Part shown: positions 52,885-61,986 of the stretch, piece by piece
How the letters are laid out: the number at the start of each line of letters is the position of its first letter
How positions within the stretch are numbered: the stretch's first letter is position 1
Source of the DNA: Trichoplusia ni
Lineage: Eukaryota > Arthropoda > Insecta > Lepidoptera > Noctuidae
Assembly (NCBI RefSeq): GCF_003590095.1
Contig: NC_039492.1
Span: 10,292,001 to 10,356,000, forward strand
Direction of reading: 5' to 3'
DNA: 64,000 bases
Notes under the pieces: model-generated
Told to the model about the DNA's origin: nothing
Database searches by the model: none
What the model saw: only the letters and a program-made list of their open reading frames with translations
Translations under genes and position numbers: made by a program

Positions 52885-53001
52885 ATCGCGCGTATTTATC
52901 GGGGTAGCCCGACTAGTTTCGGACCCAACCGGAGTCCTTAATCATGAGCAGACAAGGCGGGATCGCGAGTCGAACTCGCGATCCCGCCGCGAGTTCGACT
53001 C
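52885..53001 (-). mobile_element. Retroelement-terminus-like repeat with hammerhead-like motif
   Basis: On the minus strand the order is CTCATGA, a hairpin with GGAC/GTCC stem (52921-52937), CGAAAC, then AGTCGGGCTAC. This resembles a hammerhead core with one change in CUGAUGA (G to C). Sequences of this type are, from memory, very abundant in Lepidoptera. At its right side lie interlocking palindromes: GGCGGGATCGCGAGT (52956-52970) pairs with 52974-52988, and GAGTCGAACTCGC (52967-52979) pairs with 52989-53001. The boundaries and parent class (Penelope-like is one option) are uncertain. Confidence 0.55.
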
Positions 53002-55313
53002 ATTATTATAAAAAAAATATTATTAAAATATGTTTCAGTTAAGAGTTTTAATATCTTTGGATGTTTTAATCATTACAAACACGGAGGTTAGAATTGCGCA
53101 AATTTTTAATATGCTTAATGATTTGTTGCACCGACTATTATTAAGAACCTATTAGGTGTGTAGATCGAGTTTCATCTTTGTTTGTCCAAAAAAAGTTTTC
53201 AATTGAATACAATAACCAATAAATACAAACTTAATATTGTGAATTTGAATATCCGATAGTTTCGGTTTCGGTTCGCTCTGTATCATCTCTAATTAGGACC
53301 TAGGTGTTTAGACTAGTCTAGATGTCTGTGAAAAAGTTTTAAATTTTCCACGCGAGTCGTAATGCGTCGACACGGCTCTTCATGACAATTTATTCGGTAT
53401 TTTTATGCAGTTTAAATAGTTTGATATTTGCGGCCGGGATCAACGATTCGTTAATGATGTCGTAAGTATATCATCGCGGCTTTATTTTTGTAGAGGTAAG
53501 CAGTGGTTATGCAGTTTGTATTTTTCTTACTAGTCAAGTATACAGGAACAACCTTGGAAGTGTCTATTTCTAGATCATAGAGATATGAAATATATAATAG
53601 GTAATTGGTCCCATAACACGATTAACACTCAAGACGATAATAATTTAAGATAATCGCCATTAAACAGACGTTTTCCTAGCATTTTATCACGTTAACGACA
53701 TCATTACAATTCTATATTTTTGTTTAAATACCCTCCCTTGACAGATACAATGTAATAATTAACTTTATATTACGAAAATAATCCCTACCTGTCTTATAAT
53801 AATGTTACAATTTATAATAGCAATAACTGTTGTGTTAACTTGCGCACGAGTTGCGTATGTCCTGAACATAAATCAGACACTCACAGAAGACCAACATCCA
53901 ACAACAATCACTGTATAGGTAAAAATACTGCTTTACTGAGTGATATAAATTATTTTTACCTCATGATCGGGCAAATTAGAAAATGTCGACTCCAACTAAG
54001 AATTGGACTTCAAGAAGTCACAATTTATCCTATTTACAGAATAAACTATTTTATTTAATATCACATTCGGGAAAACGAGATTCACTGTTGTCACTATTTC
54101 AGACTAATAATAAAATTATAATAGAAATAATGAGTCCAAATGTATGCAAGTAACTGTAGTAGTCCACGTCCGGTGGTTTTTCGGAAAAAAATATATTTAA
54201 TAACTCTACAAATGCCTCTTCACAATGTGAACTAAAAACGTGGGCAACAGAATATCCCCAGCTCAAACCTAAGTGTTCTGCATTCGCCTGCGACACGGTG
54301 ACACTATGTAGGAGTAATCGGCGTCGTTCTAGCTGACAAAATAATCGTTAATAATAAATACAGAGCTGATATTATGCGGCTGAAAAATTTGTGCGCTCGC
54401 TTTGATGTACGACTGTACCCACAAGTAATTTTTTACTGAACGTGTTAACAATATTACCGGTGAAATGGTCAAATGCCATGGCACTGTCACCTGTCAAATG
54501 ATATTTTAATATTTTTATTAGAGAAGCGACACTAGGTATTAATAAGAGCGCTCTCGGCGTGTTGATTCTGATGCAGTAACGGATTGACGAATAATGTTGC
54601 GTGCAGCGTTTATTCGTAGAGGTCGATTTACTACTTATTAGATTCAAAGTTTTTTTCGGTATTGAATTTAAGATATTTGTGCTGGTTTTTGTAATTAATC
54701 AGTCAAAGTTTGTACACAGTCTTATACATACAGCTCTCAAAATTATGTTTCTCTTGGAAGTAACTGTGAAAATAGTTTTCTGCTATGACATACTTATTTT
54801 ATCAAAAATTAATTAAACCTGAAAATTCCTGATTGCTTCACACTGCATAGCCCACAAACAACGTATTAACGTTAAGGGCGTGACTATTTATATAATTTCG
54901 AGTTTATTACCATCATAAAAGTAATGTTTAATAATGGGAATAACATCTGTGTGTAAAAAAAGATAAACAATTAATTCGCGGCTGGAGTCGCTCGTTGAGT
55001 ACAAGTGCCGGTATAAATCAACACAGAAATAGATGCGGCGGTGTGCCCGCACACTAGGGTGTAGCGCGCTCTGAGCTCGCTGCTCTAGGCCTATAGAGAC
55101 GTTCATTAACGAATAGAGAAAATGTAACTTCGAAGATTCAGAGGAAAATTCCTACTTGGTATATTCTACTGTACCTAACTATCAATACGTATCATACGTG
55201 AGGGCATATAATTGTCTAGCGGTCACCTAAAAAATGAATTATCTAAATAGAATAAGCTGTTGGAAGTCCAATAAATAGGTACAGTTCAAAAATGTCTATT
55301 AAGACTATAATTA
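53002..55313. other. Noncoding tract with one promoter-like patch
   Basis: No coding region recognised. Around 54975-55090 a GC-rich patch contains GGTATAAATC near 55010, a plausible TATA box, but no downstream gene is visible within the window. Confidence 0.45.
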
Positions 55314-55317
55314 TATA

Positions 55318-55640
55318 CGGTGATTTTTTAGTCGTCTTACAAAAGTCATCAACTAAGATAATAAGTACGAAGAAAAATTAAAGAAGAGAAATCTGAAATA
55401 TACTCCTAAAAATAATAATAACGCCGCCGCCCGCGCCCCTCACCATTGTTACAAGGCTCGGACCGCGCTCGCAACAGAGCTGTGTTTCTAAAAAACTACG
55501 AATTGCATAATAATATTGAATAAAAATTGCATTTTAAATTTATTCAAATCTCATAAATACCTATTTTTTATCATGAACGTGTTCTAGTCATCGGATACAT
55601 GAACTGGGCAGCTTTTGTAAGACGACTAAAAATCACGGTG
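55318..55640. mobile_element. MITE, 323 bp, with TATA target duplication
   Basis: Inverted ends: left GGTGATTTTTTAGTCGTC and right, in reverse, CGTGATTTTTAGTCGTC, both continuing TTACAAAAG. TATA flanks both ends (55314-55317 and 55641-55644), a likely 4-bp duplication, though TATA is common in AT-rich DNA. The interior has a GC-rich patch (CGCCGCCGCCCGCGCCCC, near 55421) but no gene. Superfamily not assigned. Confidence 0.7.
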
Positions 55641-56251
55641 TATACATGCCAGGTGGTTCATAAACAACCTTAATATCCTAGTTCTTAAATCATAATAACC
55701 TTAAAATACAGATAAACGAATAAATGTTACTCCACTTCAGTATATAATTTAATCTAAGCTTTTTAAGATGAAGACTATTACACCATAGCGTGTTTCGACC
55801 CTTACGTTGACCGTCATAGACGAACATATGCGTCTCGTCTAAAAATACGCGGGACAATGGCATAAGGAAAAGCTAATTATAATTGATATCGCGGTAGGAA
55901 ATAATTAGTAACGGCCATCGTGCTACATTAGGTGGGTGCAGGTGAGCTAACTGCGTTCAATGTACCTAGATATATGGACGGCGCGGTATTATTCCATTCG
56001 TTTTACCTTGTACCGTTTATGTAATAATTATTGCGTTTCAGGTTTTTTTTTATTGTTATAGAAGAAAGGGAACTCTAAATTTTAAAAAGATATGACATTT
56101 GTTTTTTTTTATTCATTATCACATCGCCAAACAAACCTTTTCCCACCACACAATTTGTACCTAATGTATACTGAACAATTACGTTTTCCATACAAACTAC
56201 GCATTTTTTCAATGACGTTCTTGTTACGTTTGAAACTCTTCTTTTTTGTAA

Positions 56252-56513
56252 TCTATTCTTCTATACTACTTACTACTAATATATAAAGCTGATTTTGTTT
56301 GTTTATTTAAACGCGCTAATCTCAGGAACCACTAATTCAAATTGATAAATTCTTTTTGTGTTCAATAGACCATTAATCGAGGACGGTTTGAGTAAAGATA
56401 CAATGGAAAATGTGGCAAAAACAGGGAAAAATATTCATCTTCGAGGGCTTCCGTTCAAAAATTCCTAACTTGTATCTTCTAACCACGCGGACGAAGTCGG
56501 GGGCAACAGCTAG
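56252..56513 (+). mobile_element. Helitron-like non-autonomous element
   Basis: The 3' end reads CGGACGAAGTCGGGGGCAAC then AGCTAG followed by T, the CTAG|T terminus of Helitrons, with a degraded GC hairpin just upstream. The interior (AAAGCTGATTTTGTTTG, then CGCTAATCTCAGGAACCACT) matches a family I recall as abundant in Lepidoptera. The 5' start is uncertain: TC at 56252 preceded by A is the most consistent, and TCTATACTA at 56260 is an alternative. No coding capacity. Confidence 0.6.
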
Positions 56514-57377
56514 TGTTGTAATAAAAGCTTAAGACATAGTCTTATAAGATCTGGTATATTCATTTATATTTGTCAACAATCAACTTGTTCTGTCAAGCAA
56601 TTTCTTTTGATTCTTTGATTAAACTCAGTTTCTGTAACCTCAGATCAACAAACCGGCTTTCTCAATTTCAAAGCCAATTATTTTCTAAGATCAGAGCAGA
56701 CGTTTTGATTAGCCGTATCCAATCACGTATTAGAAGTATACATTTCTTAAAAATAATATCGACCTGTTTTCATGAACAAAGAGTAAGCAGATTAATTATC
56801 TGTCGTCGCTTTCAGCAAAAAATAGTGTCTGGCCTGCTTCGTAAACCTAATGATGTTTTTTTAATGAAATTAGAACGATTTTGTTAATGTTTGTTTTGAA
56901 TGTAACGTTATATTTCGTAAATTAGATAAAATGGAAATGTCAGATTAAATAAAATAATTTATGTGTGTTCACGTTTTTTGCTAAATATTTGACCTGATTA
57001 GCGGAGTGATTCGAGTTTTGCATGGCATATAGGTATATTTGTATGAATAATTTCCAATCACTTTTATTTATTATCACAACGGTCACTTTCATTTAGCCCA
57101 ATCGTTGATTATAAATAATAATTGTGTCAGTTGATCTGTTTATTTTTCAACGTTATTATTCACCCCCGTCACTCAAGTACCACAAGTACTGGTAGAATAC
57201 GAACACTTTACAACAGTACAAAACAAGTGATTTAAAAACTCGTCAGGACCCTCCGAACACCTTGGGCAATTTCTTTATAAAACACACGGATCCCTGTCGC
57301 GATTACCATATAAATTCCCTGGAATTGTGAATAAGAACTCAATTGGTTGGCTGTTAAGTGAGCCCCCAAGACGCGTG

Positions 57378-57404
57378 CCCCCGCCCCCCTCCCCCGCTGC
57401 CCCC
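57378..57404 (-). other. Strong G-quadruplex candidate on the minus strand
   Basis: C-runs of 5, 6, 5 and 5 are separated by 1, 1 and 4 bases, giving four G-tracts of at least five on the minus strand. A CCCCCAGGGGG inverted repeat follows directly. This is the best quadruplex pattern in the window. Confidence 0.6.
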
Positions 57405-57601
57405 AGGGGGTTGATTGACACGTGTGCACCTTGTTGGGGTGTAATCAAATTCTCGACGTTTTATTAGCAAATTACATAGCCTTTTTATTGTGTTTTCGAA
57501 TTTAAAATTTACGAGTAAGTGTTGTAAATATATGAGAGGTTGAAAAGTAATACTTTTTTTTTTGTCTTCTCATTTGTTCAAATTTTATTAATTTTATATA
57601 A

Positions 57602-57633
57602 AATAATCCCTGTAATTGTAATAATCCCTGTAA
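57602..57633 (+). repeat. Short tandem duplication, 18-bp period
   Basis: AATAATCCCTGTAA occurs exactly at 57602-57615 and 57620-57633. Confidence 0.7.
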
Positions 57634-57800
57634 ATGGAACTACTGCAATATTTTGTTATTTAATATTTTTGTCTTTGTTGATTCCGACATCAATGCAAGT
57701 TTTATCAAAAACAAAATTCTTTTCTCACTCTGAATCAAATAAAGAGTTTCGACAATATCACGTTTCGGAATGAAACCTTTATTTCGAGTCTCAATTCACC

Positions 57801-57873
57801 GCCCCTGTGGCCTAATGGATAAGGCATCGGCCTCCTAAGCCGGGGATTGTGGGTTCGAGTCCCACCAGGGGTA
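57801..57873 (+). tRNA. tRNA-Arg (CCT)
   Basis: A complete 73-base cloverleaf without intron. Acceptor stem GCCCCTG pairs with CAGGGGT (one G-U at the first pair), with discriminator A at 57873. The D arm is GCC/GGC. The anticodon stem TCGGC/GCCGG has loop CTCCTAA giving anticodon CCT, which reads AGG. The variable loop is GGATT, and the T arm GTGGG/CCCAC has loop TTCGAGT. Box A and box B (GGTTCGAGTCC) are intact, so it should be transcribed by RNA polymerase III. A T-run follows at 57891. CCA is not encoded, as expected for a eukaryotic nuclear tRNA. Confidence 0.97.
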
Positions 57874-57884
57874 TCCATACATAA

Positions 57885-57932
57885 TCAGTGTTTTTGAGGT
57901 TTTAATACGTAGTCAGTATTTTTGAGGTTTTA
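57885..57932 (+). terminator. Pol III terminator, duplicated in tandem
   Basis: TCAGTGTTTTTGAGGTTTTA at 57885-57904 carries a T5 run 18 bases after the tRNA. A near-copy (one mismatch) follows at 57913-57932 with its own T5 run, which could serve as a backup terminator. Confidence 0.7.
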
Positions 57933-58541
57933 AATTTTCATTTTTTTAATATTATTATTTTAATTAATATTGCATAGATTTCATGTTACTGCCGGTTACC
58001 TTGCATTTTGGATTTAACGAAAGGACCTGATGATTGATATACCCATGGTACCTACTACAAATTGTTTTTATTTCGTCCTTATTTCCTCCTGACCTATTAT
58101 TTACCATGTCTAGAGCAGAGATCAAAAGAAAAACAAGGATTTCTTTAAAAGATTTAGGCTGTTAGACATTACAACTTTATTTCGATAACACGCCGTAGAA
58201 ACAATACTGACTACAGTAATTGCTTTTCGACTGAACTAGTAATTAACATGAAAGTCTGTGAGCGTTAACCTCTCATTGCTAACTACAAAACACTTAGCGT
58301 AGCACGATGGCTATCAATAAACTATGACATCAAAAGCACGCAGGACGCACCACGCCGCATGACCCATGCGCCATGCACCATGCATCGTGCGGTATAGCGG
58401 TACAGTCATCAACCGAAGTCGGTTGAAGAAGTCAGATTTACAAAATTACCTGTACTTCTAGTAATCTGTAGGAATTGGGCGTTAGCGCCTCATAGCATAC
58501 TAGCAAATTAAATGCGATTGTCCACAATAAGTGGAAAGAAA
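57933..58541. other. Noncoding spacer between tRNA and SINE
   Basis: AT-rich. It includes a degenerate run of CATGC-type repeats (CATGACCCATGCGCCATGC, near 58359) and nothing gene-like. Confidence 0.5.
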
Positions 58542-58823
58542 GGCTGGTGTGTTGGTCTAGTCGTTGGTGACCCTGACTGCTATACCGGAGGTCGTGGGTT
58601 CGATTCCTACTCAGGACAAATTCTTATATGTTGGGCATGGTAATTTGATAGGTGTCTTGGTGTAATTTATCAATTTTTATGGATGTATTTAGAAATATAT
58701 AAGTAAGTTTATCAGTTGTCCAGTACAAATAGTACAAGCTTTGCTTAGTTCGACACTTGATGGCGTTATGAGGAAGTTGTGGAATATTATTATTACTATT
58801 TTATATTTTTTTATTATTATTAG
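58542..58823 (+). mobile_element. tRNA-like SINE of the lepidopteran type
   Basis: The 5' part is tRNA-like: box-A-like GTTGGTCTAGTCGTTGG from about 58551 and a perfect box B GGTTCGATTCC at 58597-58607. The body that follows (AAGTAAGTTTATCAGTTGTC and CAAGCTTTGCTTAGTT blocks) matches a SINE I recall as widespread in moths (Helicoverpa HaSE-like). The element ends in an AT-rich, TTATTA-type tail. It is read by RNA polymerase III and mobilised by a LINE. No clear target duplication was found, so it is probably older than the SINE at 18.3 kb. Confidence 0.75.
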
Positions 58824-59792
58824 TTTATAGGTATATTTTTTTTAAGGATCTATATAATGCACTCTTAAAATAAGTACTATAAAACAAAAACAATAATTAA
58901 AATAATGCCTCATTAATAATTATTAATGTGCTTGCGTTAATAGGCTTGCGTCGCTGACCGTACGGTTTGCACATTTCGTATTGAGTCGTAATACCCAATG
59001 GTGCACCTTAAAGTGTTTCTATAAACTAATAAAATTAATGTTCGGTGCGAATTGTTTACTTCAGTACAATAGACTTCGGTTATGTTCACTGGTCTGATTG
59101 GGATTGGTGATTAAAATAAAGTTTATGGTGAAGACTTAAACATTTGGTTGTAGCTAATTACATTTTATTTGGTACGAAGATATAAGGACGATCAAGGAAT
59201 ATTTGCAATTAGTCTAATTGAAAAATATTTATCTCAATTTATTTTTAATGAACTTATGGAGTTTCTTGCCGTTTCCACTTAACAATGACACTTTGGAACC
59301 GAGCAACTAGACTCATCATTGTTACGTTTTGGAAGTGCCTGGAAACCGGCCTACTTGAAATAAAAAGTTTCATTTAGACTTGGAATTACTACAGTCTAAT
59401 GGTGCAGAGCATAGTTGCATAAATAAAAGAATAGAATAGACAAGGTATCAAAATGGAACTTTGCCTATGAAAAACATTCTTCAAATAAACAATTTTCTAG
59501 AAACCTAAAAAATAATTAAATGTATGTAGTTAATCTATTTAATTAGTAACATTTATACGTGTAGACCAAGATCTGTAAAACAAAAAAACTACTTAAAAGT
59601 ATAGAAAACTGAACAAATCTTTGTATTAAAACTCCAGCATTAAAATCGATCACAAAAAGTAGAACTAATAAATATCTCACAAGACCCAACCAATACACGT
59701 TATCTTTACTCTATATATACGTGAGTATAACACAGGTAGCCTATACCGTTACCTGTCCAACCCTTGTCGCTGATTGGTGGATATACGAGATA
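58824..59792. other. Noncoding spacer
   Basis: AT-rich. GGCCTACTTGAAATAAAA at about 59349-59366 resembles a LINE 3' end, but only weakly. It is immediately followed by the E-box/CCAAT module. Confidence 0.45.
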
Positions 59793-59895
59793 CCTGTATA
59801 CGTCGCCGGCTCAACCAATCAGCGCGCGGCGCACCTGTGCGATCGATGATAAGGCGGGGCGCACCTGGTGTAGGCGGTGATAAGGCTGCGACACC
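59793..59895 (+). repeat. E-box/CCAAT module, copy B of a dispersed pair
   Basis: Collinear with 13064-13185, including the identical ACCAATCAGCGCGC at 59814-59827 followed by ACCTG, GATAA, GGGGCG and AGGCGGT blocks. Just upstream (about 59766-59780) is an inverted CCAATCAGCG-type copy, so two CCAAT boxes face each other around a TACCTGTATAC centre. CAGGTAG and TACCTGT motifs continue upstream from 59733. It may be a regulatory module or a repeat remnant. No transcript is visible. Confidence 0.5.
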
Positions 59896-60357
59896 TTTCG
59901 TTATTGTTACCATCAATGGGAAATGGGTCATTAGACAGTTTGAACCTGGGCCCCAATTCTGCTATTAACAATGGCCGATGAATGAATTAACATTTGCTTA
60001 AAATGACACTTCGTATTCTATTAAGCATTTTTCATACACAATAATTGAAAATTCAGTATGGGGCGGTACACTAAAGATCGATACAGTTAATTAACAATCA
60101 TTGTGTTGAAAAAATGCTTAAGGGAATGAGAATAATTTCAAATTTAATCCTATTGCCATTCATTCATCGGCCATTGTAGGGTAAGTCCAGGATAGATGCC
60201 ACACTTTTTGAAAAAGCTTAATAATTCCGAAATTTATAATCTTAGAGCATTGTGTTCTTTGAGAAATATTTAATATATTTCTTAATGCATTATTTTATCT
60301 GAATCGATTTGATATAGACTGTGTAGATTTTGTATAAATTGTAATTTGCTGGACCTC

Positions 60358-60430
60358 TAAAAAATAGGATAGACGCCTACTGTGGCGGATAGAAGACTTA
60401 TCATGAAAAATGATGTGAGGATAGGTGCCC
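60358..60430. repeat. Left subterminal GGATAG motif array
   Basis: Variants of the terminal motif GGATAGATGCC recur at 60367 (GGATAGACGCC), 60387 (GGATAGAAGAC) and 60419 (GGATAGGTGCCC). They probably act as extra transposase-binding sites. Confidence 0.6.
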
Positions 60431-60705
60431 TTAGTGGGGATTGACGACTTAGTCAAACATTGTAACTGATTTGTTATGAAATGAAACAACTATATTATAA
60501 TAATCAGTCTTTATTGTGTTTTAACATACATAAACATTATCATCTATTAACGATCACATATTTTTTTAATAATAATCAACATCTTTTACTAACTACTAGG
60601 TAGTAATTAACTTGCATGAACTTTAATACTTCTCCAGTCTTCTTGATATTAGTAATAATCATCTTAAAAAATAAAAATCAACTTTGGTATCAGACTAAAT
60701 TATTC

Positions 60706-61492
60706 TTAAGATAGGGGGAGATAATTAAATTGAAAATTATTTGTATTATAATTAATAATAGCATTACAACAAGCGATGATGGTGATTGTTTCGCCTTTTT
60801 CTGCAAAAGTCACAGTTTTAACGACCCTGACACCTTTTTTTGCGACTACTTTTCCAGGTTTATTATTCAGTTGTATACCAGATTCATCCATATTGAAGAT
60901 TCGGTCTGGTTTATCAAGTAGGTCGTTTTCCGTCAAAATTTTGGTCAACAAGTCATAAAAGCTTTTAACTTCCTCCCTATTTAAACCTTGTGCTCTTGCA
61001 ATCGATAAACCTTCAGATTGCCTCAGGCAGATCCCAGGATTTCTTTCCATAAAACTTTGGAACCACGAATACCCAGCCATTTCTGTTTCTTCGTCGAAAT
61101 TATGGTTTAATTGTAGCTTCTTAGCAAACTGGTATGCTAACTGACGTATTGCAGTTCGGTCCGGCGGAAATCCAGCTTCTCCTAATTTGAATATATGAGC
61201 CACAAGTCGTTTTTCGTTATCAAACCCTAGCACAGGGTGTTTACCTAAAACAAATAAAAATAAATGCTGAGTAGGTATATAGAATTAATTACAGTACCAA
61301 TAAGACAGTAACTAAAATGATAAGATACAAGGTATAGTAGATCAAATTTAAATTAAAAAATAGTAAATATAGTAATTGATTTACACCCTTGTCTCCCTTT
61401 TTCATCTCTTCAAACGCTGCTAGCATACTTTCTTCGGTCCAGGTAACAGCGCGAGGGATAACACCCGGTTTTCTTTTATATTTACGAGGCAT
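60706..61492 (-). pseudogene. Broken pogo/Tigger-like transposase
   Basis: Start ATG at 61492 gives MPRKYKRKPG, then WTEESMLAAFEEM, the start of a Psq-type helix-turn-helix that binds the transposon ends. After GVNQ (about 61379) the similarity stops. The rest of that helix-turn-helix (about 30 residues) is absent, replaced by about 140 AT-rich bases. Family similarity resumes at 61244 (GKHPVLGFDNEKRL), continues through a CENP-B-type HTH (MAGYSWFQSFMERNPG) into the start of the DDE domain (FNMDESG, first catalytic D) and ends at ACCNA (60760), after which 17 unrelated codons run to a stop. The second D and the last acidic residue are missing, so it cannot catalyse transposition. A donor at 61387/61386 and acceptor at 61245/61244 would join the two blocks in frame. 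Confidence 0.88.
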
Positions 61493-61534
61493 TTTGCTCT
61501 CCTGCAACAAAACAGCTCTTATAAAAACAGTTGA

Positions 61535-61608
61535 GGATAGTTGCCCTTAGGGGCATCTATCCTAATAAAAAACGAGGCAACTATACTTTTTGTAGGGGAT
61601 AGAAGCCC
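61535..61608. repeat. Right subterminal GGATAG motif array
   Basis: GGATAGTTGCCC (61535-61546) faces an inverted GGGCATCTATCC (61551-61562) to form a near-palindrome. An inverted partial copy GGCAACTAT lies at 61576 and a direct GGATAGAAGCCC at 61597-61608. The motif matches the element's own terminus. Confidence 0.6.
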
Positions 61609-61986
61609 TTCTCAATAAAAACAAAAAATGAGCTTTAATGACTATAAAATTTATCAATTTACATAGGTTAATCTTCAATGCAAGCAGACTAATAGAAAAA
61701 AAATAGACATTATAGGCGAGAGAAAAGATACACTGTTAAAATTACTTACGAATCTTATTTTGGCGCCTTTTGTCGTCTCGCCGCGGAAGATTTTTACTCA
61801 CACGGACGAAACGCGTGCGCTCCTGTCGACAGTCTGCCTGGCACTGAGGTTGGTGGGGGGAGGACTCGTTACTTATAGAGAAATTTAACTCTCACAGTGC
61901 TCCTAACATAGTGAAATAAAAATCAAGTCATCTATCCCACTGAGGCATGTATCCTGGACTTACCCTAAATAGCAGAATCGGGGACC

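Larger units (their letters stand above)
60179..61965 (-). mobile_element. pogo/Tigger-like DNA transposon, internally deleted
   Basis: The terminal inverted repeats match at 21 of 22 bases. The left starts GGGTAAGTCCAGGATAGATG and the right, read in reverse, GGGTAAGTCCAGGATACATG. TA lies on both sides (60177-60178 and 61966-61967), the duplication made by Tc1/mariner-pogo elements. The minus strand carries a broken transposase. The 1787-bp length is short for an autonomous Tigger-type element because much of the catalytic domain is missing. High identity of the two ends suggests moderate age. It landed inside another MITE's terminal repeat. Confidence 0.9.
59948..61986. mobile_element. Older MITE (~250 bp) interrupted by a Tigger-like element
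   Basis: The left terminal repeat (59948 onward, GGGCCCCAATTCTGCTATT...) and the right end ending near 61986 (read in reverse GGTCCCCGATTCTGCTATT...) match over about 40 bases with three differences, once the 60179-61965 insert and one TA are removed. Pairing continues imperfectly inward (AAGCATTTTT and ACACAATNATTG blocks), so the element is largely a foldback. The exact outer ends and target duplication are unclear. No gene belongs to this outer element. Confidence 0.82.

Noticed and set aside
56570..56887. 105-codon open frame after the Helitron-like element
   Set aside because: It starts with TTG and reads as low-information AT-rich translation without motifs.
58542..58615. Considered as a second true tRNA gene
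   Set aside because: The acceptor and anticodon stems do not pair properly, and the sequence continues into a SINE body.
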